Shown: positions 1 to 6,299 of the stretch, piece by piece
How positions within the stretch are numbered: position 1 is the first letter of the stretch
Layout: each line of letters opens with the position of its first letter
Source: Prevotellaceae bacterium
Lineage (GTDB): Bacteria; Bacteroidota; Bacteroidia; Bacteroidales; UBA932
DNA: 17,956 bases
NCBI GenBank assembly: GCA_031288855.1
Contig: JAITQQ010000078.1
Location: forward strand, 1 to 17,956
Direction: 5' to 3'
Notes under the pieces: generated by a model
What the model saw: the letters and a program-made list of their open reading frames with translations, nothing else
Database searches by the model: none
Told to the model about the DNA's origin: nothing
Program-made: the position numbers and the translations under genes

Positions 1-302
1 ACCCGCCAGGGCGACGGACATAAACGTTCGGCGTTTTCATATACATACAACCAACTGTAATAATAAAATGTTTTCTTTTTATAGGTATAGCTCCGCCCAT
101 CAGCTTCAGGGGGATCGTCATTTATCATACCGCCACGAAAATCCGATTTATCGCACGCAGGGTCGTGAATGGCGTCGCTCCAAGTGAGGTTGCCGAACTT
201 CCATGTTTCGTCAGAAGCAGCGTAAGGTGGAGGCGTTACGGTTTCTTCCTTCGAGCAATTGCACAATAGCGGCAGGCCGAACAATAATAATAGTTTTTTC
301 AT
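1..302 (-). CDS. FISUMP-type lipoprotein, N-terminal part (runs off left edge)
   Basis: This is a partial gene. The ATG is at 302-300 and the reading frame stays open to the window edge (about 100 residues). The N-terminus has two lysines, a leucine-rich core and then Cys-Asn-Cys-Ser-Lys-Glu-Glu. Cys16 followed by SKEE fits a Bacteroidota lipoprotein lipidated at Cys16 and exported to the cell surface. The mature part contains TWKFGNLTWSDAI and later YYYSW...ENAERLCPSPWRV near the edge. That Cys-Pro-Ser-x-Trp-Arg-Val pattern is characteristic of the FISUMP repeat/domain family found in surface lipoproteins of Fibrobacteres and Bacteroidota, where Pro-Thr usually follows. The molecular function of the family is not established; a surface role is inferred from the lipobox. 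A small ORF ends 16 nt upstream, so the two may be cotranscribed. The family call is moderately sure, because the C-terminal part that would confirm it lies outside the window. Confidence 0.75.
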   Translation of the reverse strand, partial: MKKLLLLFGLPLLCNCSKEETVTPPPYAASDETWKFGNLTWSDAIHDPACDKSDFRGGMINDDPPEADGRSYTYKKKTFYYYSWLYVYENAERLCPSPWR

Positions 303-318
303 AGTTTTCGTTTTTTAG

Positions 319-516
319 TTAATAATTTACATCATACTTCTCAAATATGTTTTCTGCCAAATTAACAAACTGCCCAATGTTTTTATCTTTTTCATCCCTA
401 ATATGCTTAGTCATAATGCCCCAATATCTATACCTTATCTCATCTGGAATATCACCCTGCATATCGGGTATATCCGGTATTTTATAACTACTTCTATTTT
501 GCCTTATCCATTTCAT
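319..516 (-). CDS. Small hypothetical protein
   Basis: This is a 65-residue reading frame starting at ATG 516-514. A TTG three codons further upstream (525) is possible but less likely. It is highly charged, with a Pro/Asp-rich stretch near residues 15-25 (IPDIPDMQGDIPDEI) and a helical, Lys/Asp/Glu-rich second half. There is no signal peptide or membrane segment, so a cytosolic protein is expected if it is translated. It ends 16 nt before the start of the FISUMP lipoprotein on the same strand, which suggests cotranscription. I recognise no family. GGAAGA lies directly against the ATG, too close to be a good ribosome binding site. Chance ORFs of this size occur in AT-rich DNA, but the amino-acid composition looks protein-like. 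Confidence that it is a real gene is only moderate. Confidence 0.4.
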   Translation of the reverse strand: MKWIRQNRSSYKIPDIPDMQGDIPDEIRYRYWGIMTKHIRDEKDKNIGQFVNLAENIFEKYDVNY

Positions 517-621
517 TTCTTCCAATTATACTAAGAAGAAATGAAAAACCTGAAACCCAATAAAAAATAGTTAAACATCTTTTTCTTTTTTTATACCCTA
601 TTTTCAAACTTCCTTTTATTT

Positions 622-792
622 TCATTCATTCAATATTTTCATCACCCTGTCCTTTAAGTTTAGCCTCACCACATCCTCTGTGTTAAGTTCCACTTCTAAT
701 AAAACCTTTGCCTTTTTTAATGAGCAATCAGAATTTTACCTGTTCAGAATTTGTCTGTTTTGTTTTAATCGAAGAGAACTTTGCAAAATCAT
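622..792 (-). pseudogene. Possible degraded coding remnant (unknown family)
   Basis: Read on the minus strand, an ATG at 792-790 opens 18 codons ending in TAA (738-736). The same frame then stays open for 37 more codons to TGA (624-622). The downstream part reads like a real protein C-terminus, with LLEVELNTEDVVRLNLKD followed by RVMKILNE: charged residues alternate with aliphatic ones in an amphipathic pattern. One in-frame stop between two protein-like segments suggests either a decayed gene or chance. No family is recognised, and no intact start exists for the second part other than internal GTG/ATG codons. Confidence 0.25.
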
Positions 793-824
793 TACAAAAT
801 TTAAGAATGCAATCGAGTCAGAAC

Positions 825-857
825 GGTACAACAAAGGTACAACTTAAGTACAGCAAA
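825..857. repeat. Three tandem 11-bp units (GGTACAACAAA-like)
   Basis: Three consecutive 11-mers read GGTACAACAAA (825-835), GGTACAACTTA (836-846) and AGTACAGCAAA (847-857). The shared core GTACAAC/GTACAGC recurs at exactly one helical turn. On the minus strand the units overlap two TAnnTTTG boxes (861-854 and 840-833). They could be a protein-binding array at a leftward promoter or a recombination site. No protein partner can be named. Confidence 0.45.
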
Positions 858-926
858 GATATGTATTTTTGTTGAAAGTTGTATATTGATGTGGAAAGAA
901 AAATGCCTGTATCCCGCTTCCCCACA

Positions 927-967
927 AACAAAAACCCGCCTCCAGACTAATCTCTGAAAGCGGGCTT
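927..967 (-). terminator. Rho-independent terminator of tRNA-Asp
   Basis: On the minus strand, immediately after the tRNA 3' end, AAGCCCGC (967-960) pairs with GCGGGTTT (939-932) as an 8-bp stem including one G-T wobble. An inner CAGA/TCTG pairing lies within the loop, and a T-rich run follows (to about 927). Confidence 0.8.
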
Positions 968-969
968 AG

Positions 970-1043
970 CGGTGCGGACGGGATTCGAACCCGCGACCCC
1001 GTGCGTGACAGGCACGTATTCTAACCAACTGAACTACCGCACC
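970..1043 (-). tRNA. tRNA-Asp (anticodon GUC)
   Basis: The 74-nt cloverleaf is complete on the minus strand. The acceptor GGTGCGG pairs with CCGCACC, the D arm is GTTC/GAAT, and the anticodon stem CGTGC/GCACG encloses loop CTGTCAC with anticodon GTC. A GGGTC variable region is followed by a T arm GCGGG-TTCGAAT-CCCGT. Discriminator G73 is the expected identity base for Asp. CCA is not encoded; the next bases are CTA. The 3' end faces the AT-rich left edge of the window. Confidence 0.97.
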
Positions 1044-1059
1044 GGTTCATTTGGGGATG

Positions 1060-1089
1060 CAAAGATAACACCTTTTTTTAATTCTACAA
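1060..1089 (-). promoter_or_regulatory. Promoter of tRNA-Asp (TTG-N19-TATCTTTG)
   Basis: On the minus strand, TTG at 1089-1087 (-33 element) is followed after 19 nt by TATCTTTG at 1067-1060. This is a perfect match to the Bacteroidota -7 consensus TAnnTTTG, 16 nt before the tRNA 5' end. Confidence 0.75.
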
Positions 1090-1120
1090 TAATCTTTTTA
1101 AAAAATAACCGACTTTTTTC

Positions 1121-1128
1121 TATCTTTG
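1121..1128 (+). promoter_or_regulatory. -7 element upstream of dCMP deaminase
   Basis: TATCTTTG is a perfect match to TAnnTTTG, 18 nt before the ATG at 1147, implying a very short leader. No convincing TTG is seen at -33. The TTG inside this box, which could extend the reading frame upstream, is promoter sequence and not a start codon. Confidence 0.65.
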
Positions 1129-1146
1129 CACTTTGATTTATTAAGT

Positions 1147-1611
1147 ATGACCGCTGAAAAACAGGAACAATTTGACCGTAGTTATCTCGAAATGGCAGCG
1201 GTGTGGGGAAAAAATTCATATTGCAAACGCCGGCAGGTGGGCGCTATTATTGTAAAGGACCGCATGATTATTTCAGACGGATATAACGGAACTCCTTCCG
1301 GTTTCGAAAACGTATGCGAAGATGAGCAGGGCCTTACCAAACCGTATGTACTCCATGCCGAAGCCAACGCCATCACTAAAGTGGCCAAATCAAACAACAG
1401 CAGCGAAGGCGCCACGCTCTACATCACCACCTCACCTTGCTTGGAATGTGCAAAACTCATCATACAAGCCGGCATTATCCGCGTGGTGTACAGCAACCAA
1501 TACCGCATTACCGATGGCATTGAGCTATTGCGCCGCGCCGGAATCGAAGTAACCCACATTGATATAAACACGCAGCACACAGACCCTTTAACAAGAAGAG
1601 CCTATGAATAA
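1147..1611 (+). CDS. dCMP deaminase family protein (zinc-dependent)
   Basis: A cytosolic zinc deaminase of 154 residues, most likely converting dCMP to dUMP as a feed into dTMP synthesis. The zinc site is visible: His70 in LHAEANAI with proton-shuttling Glu72, and Cys98 and Cys101 in TSPCLECAK. GYNGTPSG (residues 45-52) is typical of the deoxycytidylate deaminase/ComEB branch rather than free cytidine deaminases. Length is normal for the family. ATG 1147 is chosen because the frame upstream of it (to 1126) overlaps the TATCTTTG promoter box. The 3' end overlaps the start of the S41 protease gene by 8 nt, so the two are translationally coupled. Riboflavin-type or tRNA deaminases share the zinc motif but not the GYNGTPSG segment. 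Confidence in dCMP as substrate is good but not absolute. Confidence 0.9.
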   Translation: MTAEKQEQFDRSYLEMAAVWGKNSYCKRRQVGAIIVKDRMIISDGYNGTPSGFENVCEDEQGLTKPYVLHAEANAITKVAKSNNSSEGATLYITTSPCLECAKLIIQAGIIRVVYSNQYRITDGIELLRRAGIEVTHIDINTQHTDPLTRRAYE

Positions 1612-3223
1612 AAACACCTTACTCCGGATATTAACCGCTATGGTATGTATCGTACTCGGCATGATTATCGGGCAATATCTCCTATACAAAAACACCGACA
1701 TCAATAAATATATTCCCATTCCTGTGTATTATCCCCAATCCGAATTGGGCAAGCTCCAACTCGTGTTCGAACAGATAAAGGAAAACTACGTGGACAAGGT
1801 AAATATTGACAGTCTGGTGGAGAAAACCATTCCGTTCGTGTTGGAAGAGCTCGACCCTCATTCCATATATATTCAAGCAGAAGATATGGAGCAAGCCAAC
1901 GAATCAATAGAGGGTAATTTCGACGGCGTGGGGATTACGTTCAATATGCCGAACGACACGGTGATGGTGGTCAGTGTAGTCAACGGCGGGCCCTCCGAAC
2001 GCGTGGGCATACATCCCGGCGACCGGATTATTACGGTTGACGACTCGCTGATTGCCGGGCAGAAAGTCAGTCAGAATAATGTGGTGAGAATGTTACGCGG
2101 CAGAACAGGCACGCAGGTCACCGTGGGCATAAAGCGCATCGGCGAGCCGAATTTGATATATTTCCCTATCACGCGCAACAAAATTCCTGTAAAAAGCATT
2201 GATGTGGCTTACATGATAAATGAGCACATCGGATATGTCAAACTGTCGAAATTCTCAAAATCGTCGCATTATGAATTTCTGAAAGCGGCATTGGCGTTGC
2301 AGGAGAAAGGAATGAAAAATCTCATTTTCGACTTGCGCAGCAATACCGGCGGACTACTCGACCAGGCTTTTGAAATTGCCAACGAATTTCTGCCGAAGGA
2401 AAGCCTCATTGTATATACCGAAGGCAGGGCGCGCAAACGCCAAGACTTGTATGCCAACGGATACGGGCAGTTGCAACACATCAACGTGGCCATACTCACC
2501 GACGAATTCACAGCGTCTGCCTCCGAAATTGTAGCCGGGGCCTTGCAGGATAACGACAGAGGGCTTATTGTGGGGCTGAGCACATTCGGCAAGGGGCTGG
2601 TGCAAGAACCCATCAACTTTAGCGACAATTCGGGGCTGCGCCTCACTGTGGCACGCTACTACACCCCCACCGGGCGCAGCATACAAAAGCCCTACGGCAA
2701 AGATAAAAAATACGAAGAAGACATTTTTCAACGCATACTTCATGGTGAATTTCCGGAGGCCGACAGCGTAAAACAAGACACCATACAGCGCTACACCACG
2801 CCCGGCGGAAAAATTGTATATGGCGGCGGCGGCATTGCGCCAGATGTGCTTGTCCCATTTTTGATTGACACTACCGACGTAAATGAATATTTCATCAATG
2901 TGTCGAAAAAAAATCTCATATACCGCTATGCCATACAGTTTTCCGACCTGCACCGGACAGAGATCAACAACATCCACACAATAGACAGCCTCCGGAAGTT
3001 CTACACCGCTTTCGATCTGTCAAAACTCTTTGCCGATTATACGGCACGTCAAGGAGTAAAACCGAAACCCGGCGAACTAAAACAATGTAAACATCTTATT
3101 GATATTTACCTAAAAGCCTTCATAGGGCGCAACACGCCACTCGACGACGAGGGCTTTTATCCATTTATCGGCGCTATTGACAACACGTTGTTGCGGGCTG
3201 TAGAGGAACTTGAAAGAATGTAA
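1604..3223 (+). CDS. S41 family C-terminal-processing-type peptidase
   Basis: A serine protease of the CtpA/Prc (tail-specific protease) family, 539 residues. Residues 7-27 form a hydrophobic signal anchor that would place the enzyme in the periplasm, tethered to the inner membrane. A PDZ domain spans roughly residues 103-190 (GVGITFN, GGPSERVGIHPGDRII). The S41 catalytic domain follows, with Ser305 in FTASASEIV and Lys330 in STFGKGLVQ. Their 25-residue spacing equals that of the Ser/Lys dyad in Prc. DLRSNTGG (243-250) is the conserved strand before the active site. A C-terminal extension of about 120 residues follows the protease domain, as is usual in Bacteroidota. The gene overlaps the dCMP deaminase gene by 8 nt and is cotranscribed with it. 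The substrate cannot be read from the sequence; family members trim C-termini of envelope proteins. Confidence 0.93.
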   Translation: MNKNTLLRILTAMVCIVLGMIIGQYLLYKNTDINKYIPIPVYYPQSELGKLQLVFEQIKENYVDKVNIDSLVEKTIPFVLEELDPHSIYIQAEDMEQANESIEGNFDGVGITFNMPNDTVMVVSVVNGGPSERVGIHPGDRIITVDDSLIAGQKVSQNNVVRMLRGRTGTQVTVGIKRIGEPNLIYFPITRNKIPVKSIDVAYMINEHIGYVKLSKFSKSSHYEFLKAALALQEKGMKNLIFDLRSNTGGLLDQAFEIANEFLPKESLIVYTEGRARKRQDLYANGYGQLQHINVAILTDEFTASASEIVAGALQDNDRGLIVGLSTFGKGLVQEPINFSDNSGLRLTVARYYTPTGRSIQKPYGKDKKYEEDIFQRILHGEFPEADSVKQDTIQRYTTPGGKIVYGGGGIAPDVLVPFLIDTTDVNEYFINVSKKNLIYRYAIQFSDLHRTEINNIHTIDSLRKFYTAFDLSKLFADYTARQGVKPKPGELKQCKHLIDIYLKAFIGRNTPLDDEGFYPFIGAIDNTLLRAVEELERM

Positions 3224-3266
3224 GTAATTTCATCTTCAAAATTTTCCGATTATATTATAATTTTCA

Positions 3267-3274
3267 TATCTTTG
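3267..3274 (+). promoter_or_regulatory. -7 element upstream of the TPR gene
   Basis: TATCTTTG is a perfect TAnnTTTG match, 20 nt before ATG 3295. The 71-nt gap after the protease gene has no terminator hairpin, so some readthrough from upstream is also possible. Confidence 0.65.
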
Positions 3275-3294
3275 CTGAATTATTATATGTGTCC

Positions 3295-6200
3295 ATGAAA
3301 ATTAAACTTTGCTACCAATTGTTTGGCATTTTGTTTCTTTCTTGTGCAAGCGCTATTCTTGCACCGGCACAAATTCATACCGGTTTAGACAACAGCTATT
3401 ATTCCAGCGCCATCGACTTGTATGAAAAAGGGCAATACACCGATGCGCAGGCACAGTTTCAGAAAGCCGCACAAATTAACACCAACGAAATATTGCAAAT
3501 CGACATTGCGTCATACCTCACGCTATGTGCCATCAAGCTGCAATTAAACAACAGCGAAGCCATGGTTTTGCAACTTGATGAAACAATAATCAACAACCCG
3601 AAATCGAATTATATTCATTTTTCCCTGGCAAAGCAACTGTGCAGCGCCGAACAATATAAAAAAGCCATCGCATGGTTTGAAAAAACCGACGACAGGGAAT
3701 TAGACCCCAACGACAGGCTGGAATGCCTCTATTTACAAGCATACGCTTATTTTAAAACCAATAATTTCGACAAAGCGCTGACATTATTTACCCATGTCAA
3801 AATATTGCCGGCTAATGAATACACCGCTCCTGCTACTTACTATTACGCACACATCGAATACCTGCGCAAAAATTATTTATCGGCCATCACCGCATTCAAT
3901 GAAATAAAATCCGACAGCCGTTTTTCTTCGCTCATTGCATTCTATCTCCTGCAAATATATGCCTATCAACAGGAATACGACAAAATCATTGCCAATGGCA
4001 TAGGCCTGCTTAAAATCGTAGATGAGGCGCGGTATCCCGAAATTGCCTACCTCATTGCAAATGCTTATTTTAAAACGCAGCAATACGAAGAATCGCTGCG
4101 CTACCTTAATCTTTACCGGGACAAAACAAAGGGAATGACTCGTGATGATTATTATCTGGAAGCCTCTCTTTACTACCGGCTGAAAAAATATCCCGAAGCT
4201 TTGCAAGCGCTCGACTCCGTACTAAAAATCAGTGCCGATTCCCTGACACAAAATGCGCTCTACTATGCCGGCGATATTGCGCTGAAAACAGGCAACAGCA
4301 AAAAGGCGCTCGAATATTTTAACACCGCCGGAAAGATGGAATTCGACTACGCCATCAAAGATATTTCAACATTCAACGCAGCCAAGCTGTCGCTGGAATT
4401 GTATAACGACACCGAGCCTATTTATGTTTACCACAAGGCCAATCCGCAAAAAGACATAAACCGTATTCTCGCCATCGCCTACACCGTAGATAAACGTTAC
4501 GGCAAGGCCGTAGAAGCGATCCTTGAGATACCCAAGCCTACCGATAAAGATTATGCCGACATCCAGCGCATCACTTTCATACAGGCCATGGCGTCTTTTG
4601 ATTCCACATCATACGACAACGCCATTAAATCATTTGATCATTCTCTCACGTACAGTAAATACGACTCTTACCTTTCCTCCATGGCGCGCTATTGGAAAGC
4701 CGAAGCCCTGTACAAAAACCGCGAATACCAAAAAGCGATGGAACAATATGAAGACTTCATCCATGCCGAAGGAGCTTTCAACAATAAAACCGAATTTCAA
4801 CTCGCACACTACAACATTGGATATTGCACTTACAAAATGAAGCAATATGACAATGCCATAAGTTGGTTCAGAAAGTTTGTAGCCCTGGCGCAAGATGACA
4901 CCCACTATCTCGGAGACGCCTATAATTGCATCGGTAATTGTTATTTCATCCAACAGAAATACGCTTTTGCCGCCGACAATTACGAAAAAACCATACAACT
5001 CAAAGCCGAACATGTGGACTATGCCATGTATCAAAAAGCCATGGCACTGGGGCTGTCCGACAAGTTACAACAAAAATTAGAGCTGCTCAACAAGCTCAGC
5101 GTGGATTTCCCACAGTCTGAATACACCCCTCCGGGAATTTATGAGATAGGGCGCACCTACCTGCGGCTTAACAAATTCGACATGGCCGGCAAATCGTTTA
5201 TTACAATTACACAATATTACCCCACCCATCCGTATTGTCAATTGGCCCTCATCGAACTTGGGCTGATTAATGTGAATACCAACAACTACAAAACAGCCAT
5301 CGACTACTACAGGAAAGCCGTATTGTTTGACGCCAACTCGCAAGAAGCGAAAAACGCACTGATTGGGTTGAAAAATGCCTACCTCGAAACCAACGACATT
5401 GAAAGTTATTACAATTTCGTAGACCAATTGGCGTTAAACGACGACATGAATGAAACCGAAAGAGAACAGGAAAAGGAAAAGAGCCGTTTCGACCAAGCTG
5501 AAAAAATATATCTCTCCGGCGAATGTGACGAAGCAATTAAGTCACTGAAAAACTTCCTGCAAATGTACCCCGCTACCTCTTACGCCTCGCAAGCCAACTT
5601 CTATCTCGGCGATTGTTTGTTCCGCAAGCGGCAGTATAACGAAGCCAAGGGCTATTTCAGTTTCGTCATTGCACAACTCCGAAATCCATTCACCGAACTC
5701 GCGCTGCTCGGATACGCGCGCTGTGTGTACCGGCTCGAAGATTACAGCGACGTGATAAACTCGTATGAGAAACTACTTACTTTCACTCAGGAAGAAAATT
5801 ACAAACTTGAGGCTACATACCGGATGATGGAAGCCCATTTCAACATAGACAATTACCAACAGGCTATTGATATGGCCCAAAGCGTACTTCAATTTTCAAC
5901 CGCCACCGAACAGGAACAGTTGAAAGCCTCGCTCATACGTGCCAAGTCAAGCCAACAACTGGGGCATGCCGAAGAAGCCTTGTTATTCTACAAACAACTA
6001 TCCGGCAAATATATTAAAACGCCCGAAGGCGCTGAAGCCGCATTCCTCTCCATTGACATATTATACCAAAGCGGCCGTAACGAAGACGCTATAAATGCCG
6101 TATTTGCCTTCTCGGAAGCGCAAAGCCGGCAACCCTACTGGCTGGCGCGAAGCTTTATTATTTTAGGCGATATTTACGTGTCGCAAAACGAAATTGAACG

Positions 6201-6297
6201 GGCAAAAGCCACTTACAATAGCATCCTCGAAGGATATACCATAGAAGGAGACGGAATAATTGATGTTGTAAAAACACGTTTAGCTGCAATTCAATAA
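3295..6297 (+). CDS. Large secreted tetratricopeptide-repeat protein
   Basis: A 1000-residue protein. The N-terminal signal peptide (about residues 1-25, ending APA-Q) predicts a periplasmic or outer-membrane-associated location. Nearly all of the remainder is a solenoid of about 20 TPR-like units. Each has the shape xYxxAIxxFxxxL, for example QYTDAQAQFQKAAQ near residue 50, and later QYDNAISWFRKFVAL, NYKTAIDYYRKAVLFD and QYNEAKGYFSFVIAQL. TPR solenoids are protein-interaction scaffolds; no catalytic motif is visible. ATG 3295 is chosen over the in-frame GTG at 3289 because it gives a clean basic N-region and suits the -7 box. Only 2 nt separate its stop from the next start, so it is cotranscribed with the barrel protein, and a physical partnership at the outer membrane is inferred. 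The TPR call is certain; the cellular job is unknown. Confidence 0.88.
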   Translation: MKIKLCYQLFGILFLSCASAILAPAQIHTGLDNSYYSSAIDLYEKGQYTDAQAQFQKAAQINTNEILQIDIASYLTLCAIKLQLNNSEAMVLQLDETIINNPKSNYIHFSLAKQLCSAEQYKKAIAWFEKTDDRELDPNDRLECLYLQAYAYFKTNNFDKALTLFTHVKILPANEYTAPATYYYAHIEYLRKNYLSAITAFNEIKSDSRFSSLIAFYLLQIYAYQQEYDKIIANGIGLLKIVDEARYPEIAYLIANAYFKTQQYEESLRYLNLYRDKTKGMTRDDYYLEASLYYRLKKYPEALQALDSVLKISADSLTQNALYYAGDIALKTGNSKKALEYFNTAGKMEFDYAIKDISTFNAAKLSLELYNDTEPIYVYHKANPQKDINRILAIAYTVDKRYGKAVEAILEIPKPTDKDYADIQRITFIQAMASFDSTSYDNAIKSFDHSLTYSKYDSYLSSMARYWKAEALYKNREYQKAMEQYEDFIHAEGAFNNKTEFQLAHYNIGYCTYKMKQYDNAISWFRKFVALAQDDTHYLGDAYNCIGNCYFIQQKYAFAADNYEKTIQLKAEHVDYAMYQKAMALGLSDKLQQKLELLNKLSVDFPQSEYTPPGIYEIGRTYLRLNKFDMAGKSFITITQYYPTHPYCQLALIELGLINVNTNNYKTAIDYYRKAVLFDANSQEAKNALIGLKNAYLETNDIESYYNFVDQLALNDDMNETEREQEKEKSRFDQAEKIYLSGECDEAIKSLKNFLQMYPATSYASQANFYLGDCLFRKRQYNEAKGYFSFVIAQLRNPFTELALLGYARCVYRLEDYSDVINSYEKLLTFTQEENYKLEATYRMMEAHFNIDNYQQAIDMAQSVLQFSTATEQEQLKASLIRAKSSQQLGHAEEALLFYKQLSGKYIKTPEGAEAAFLSIDILYQSGRNEDAINAVFAFSEAQSRQPYWLARSFIILGDIYVSQNEIERAKATYNSILEGYTIEGDGIIDVVKTRLAAIQ

Positions 6298-6299
6298 CT

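Larger units (their letters stand above)
526..926. other. AT-rich intergenic stretch without intact genes
   Basis: No complete gene is visible. The stretch contains a short coding-like remnant on the minus strand (622-792), a three-unit 11-bp repeat (825-857), and two minus-strand matches to the Bacteroidota -7 box (861-854 TATCTTTG; 840-833 TACCTTTG). Composition is visibly more AT-rich than the core genes to the right of the tRNA. The remainder (about 526-620 and 862-926) shows nothing I can support. Confidence 0.6.

Noticed and set aside
1126..1146. Upstream TTG start for the dCMP deaminase
   Set aside because: The TTG is part of the TATCTTTG promoter box, so it would lie at or before the transcription start.
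2354..2977. 207-codon minus-strand frame opposite the S41 protease gene
   Set aside because: Antisense shadow; the protease frame has intact PDZ and catalytic motifs.
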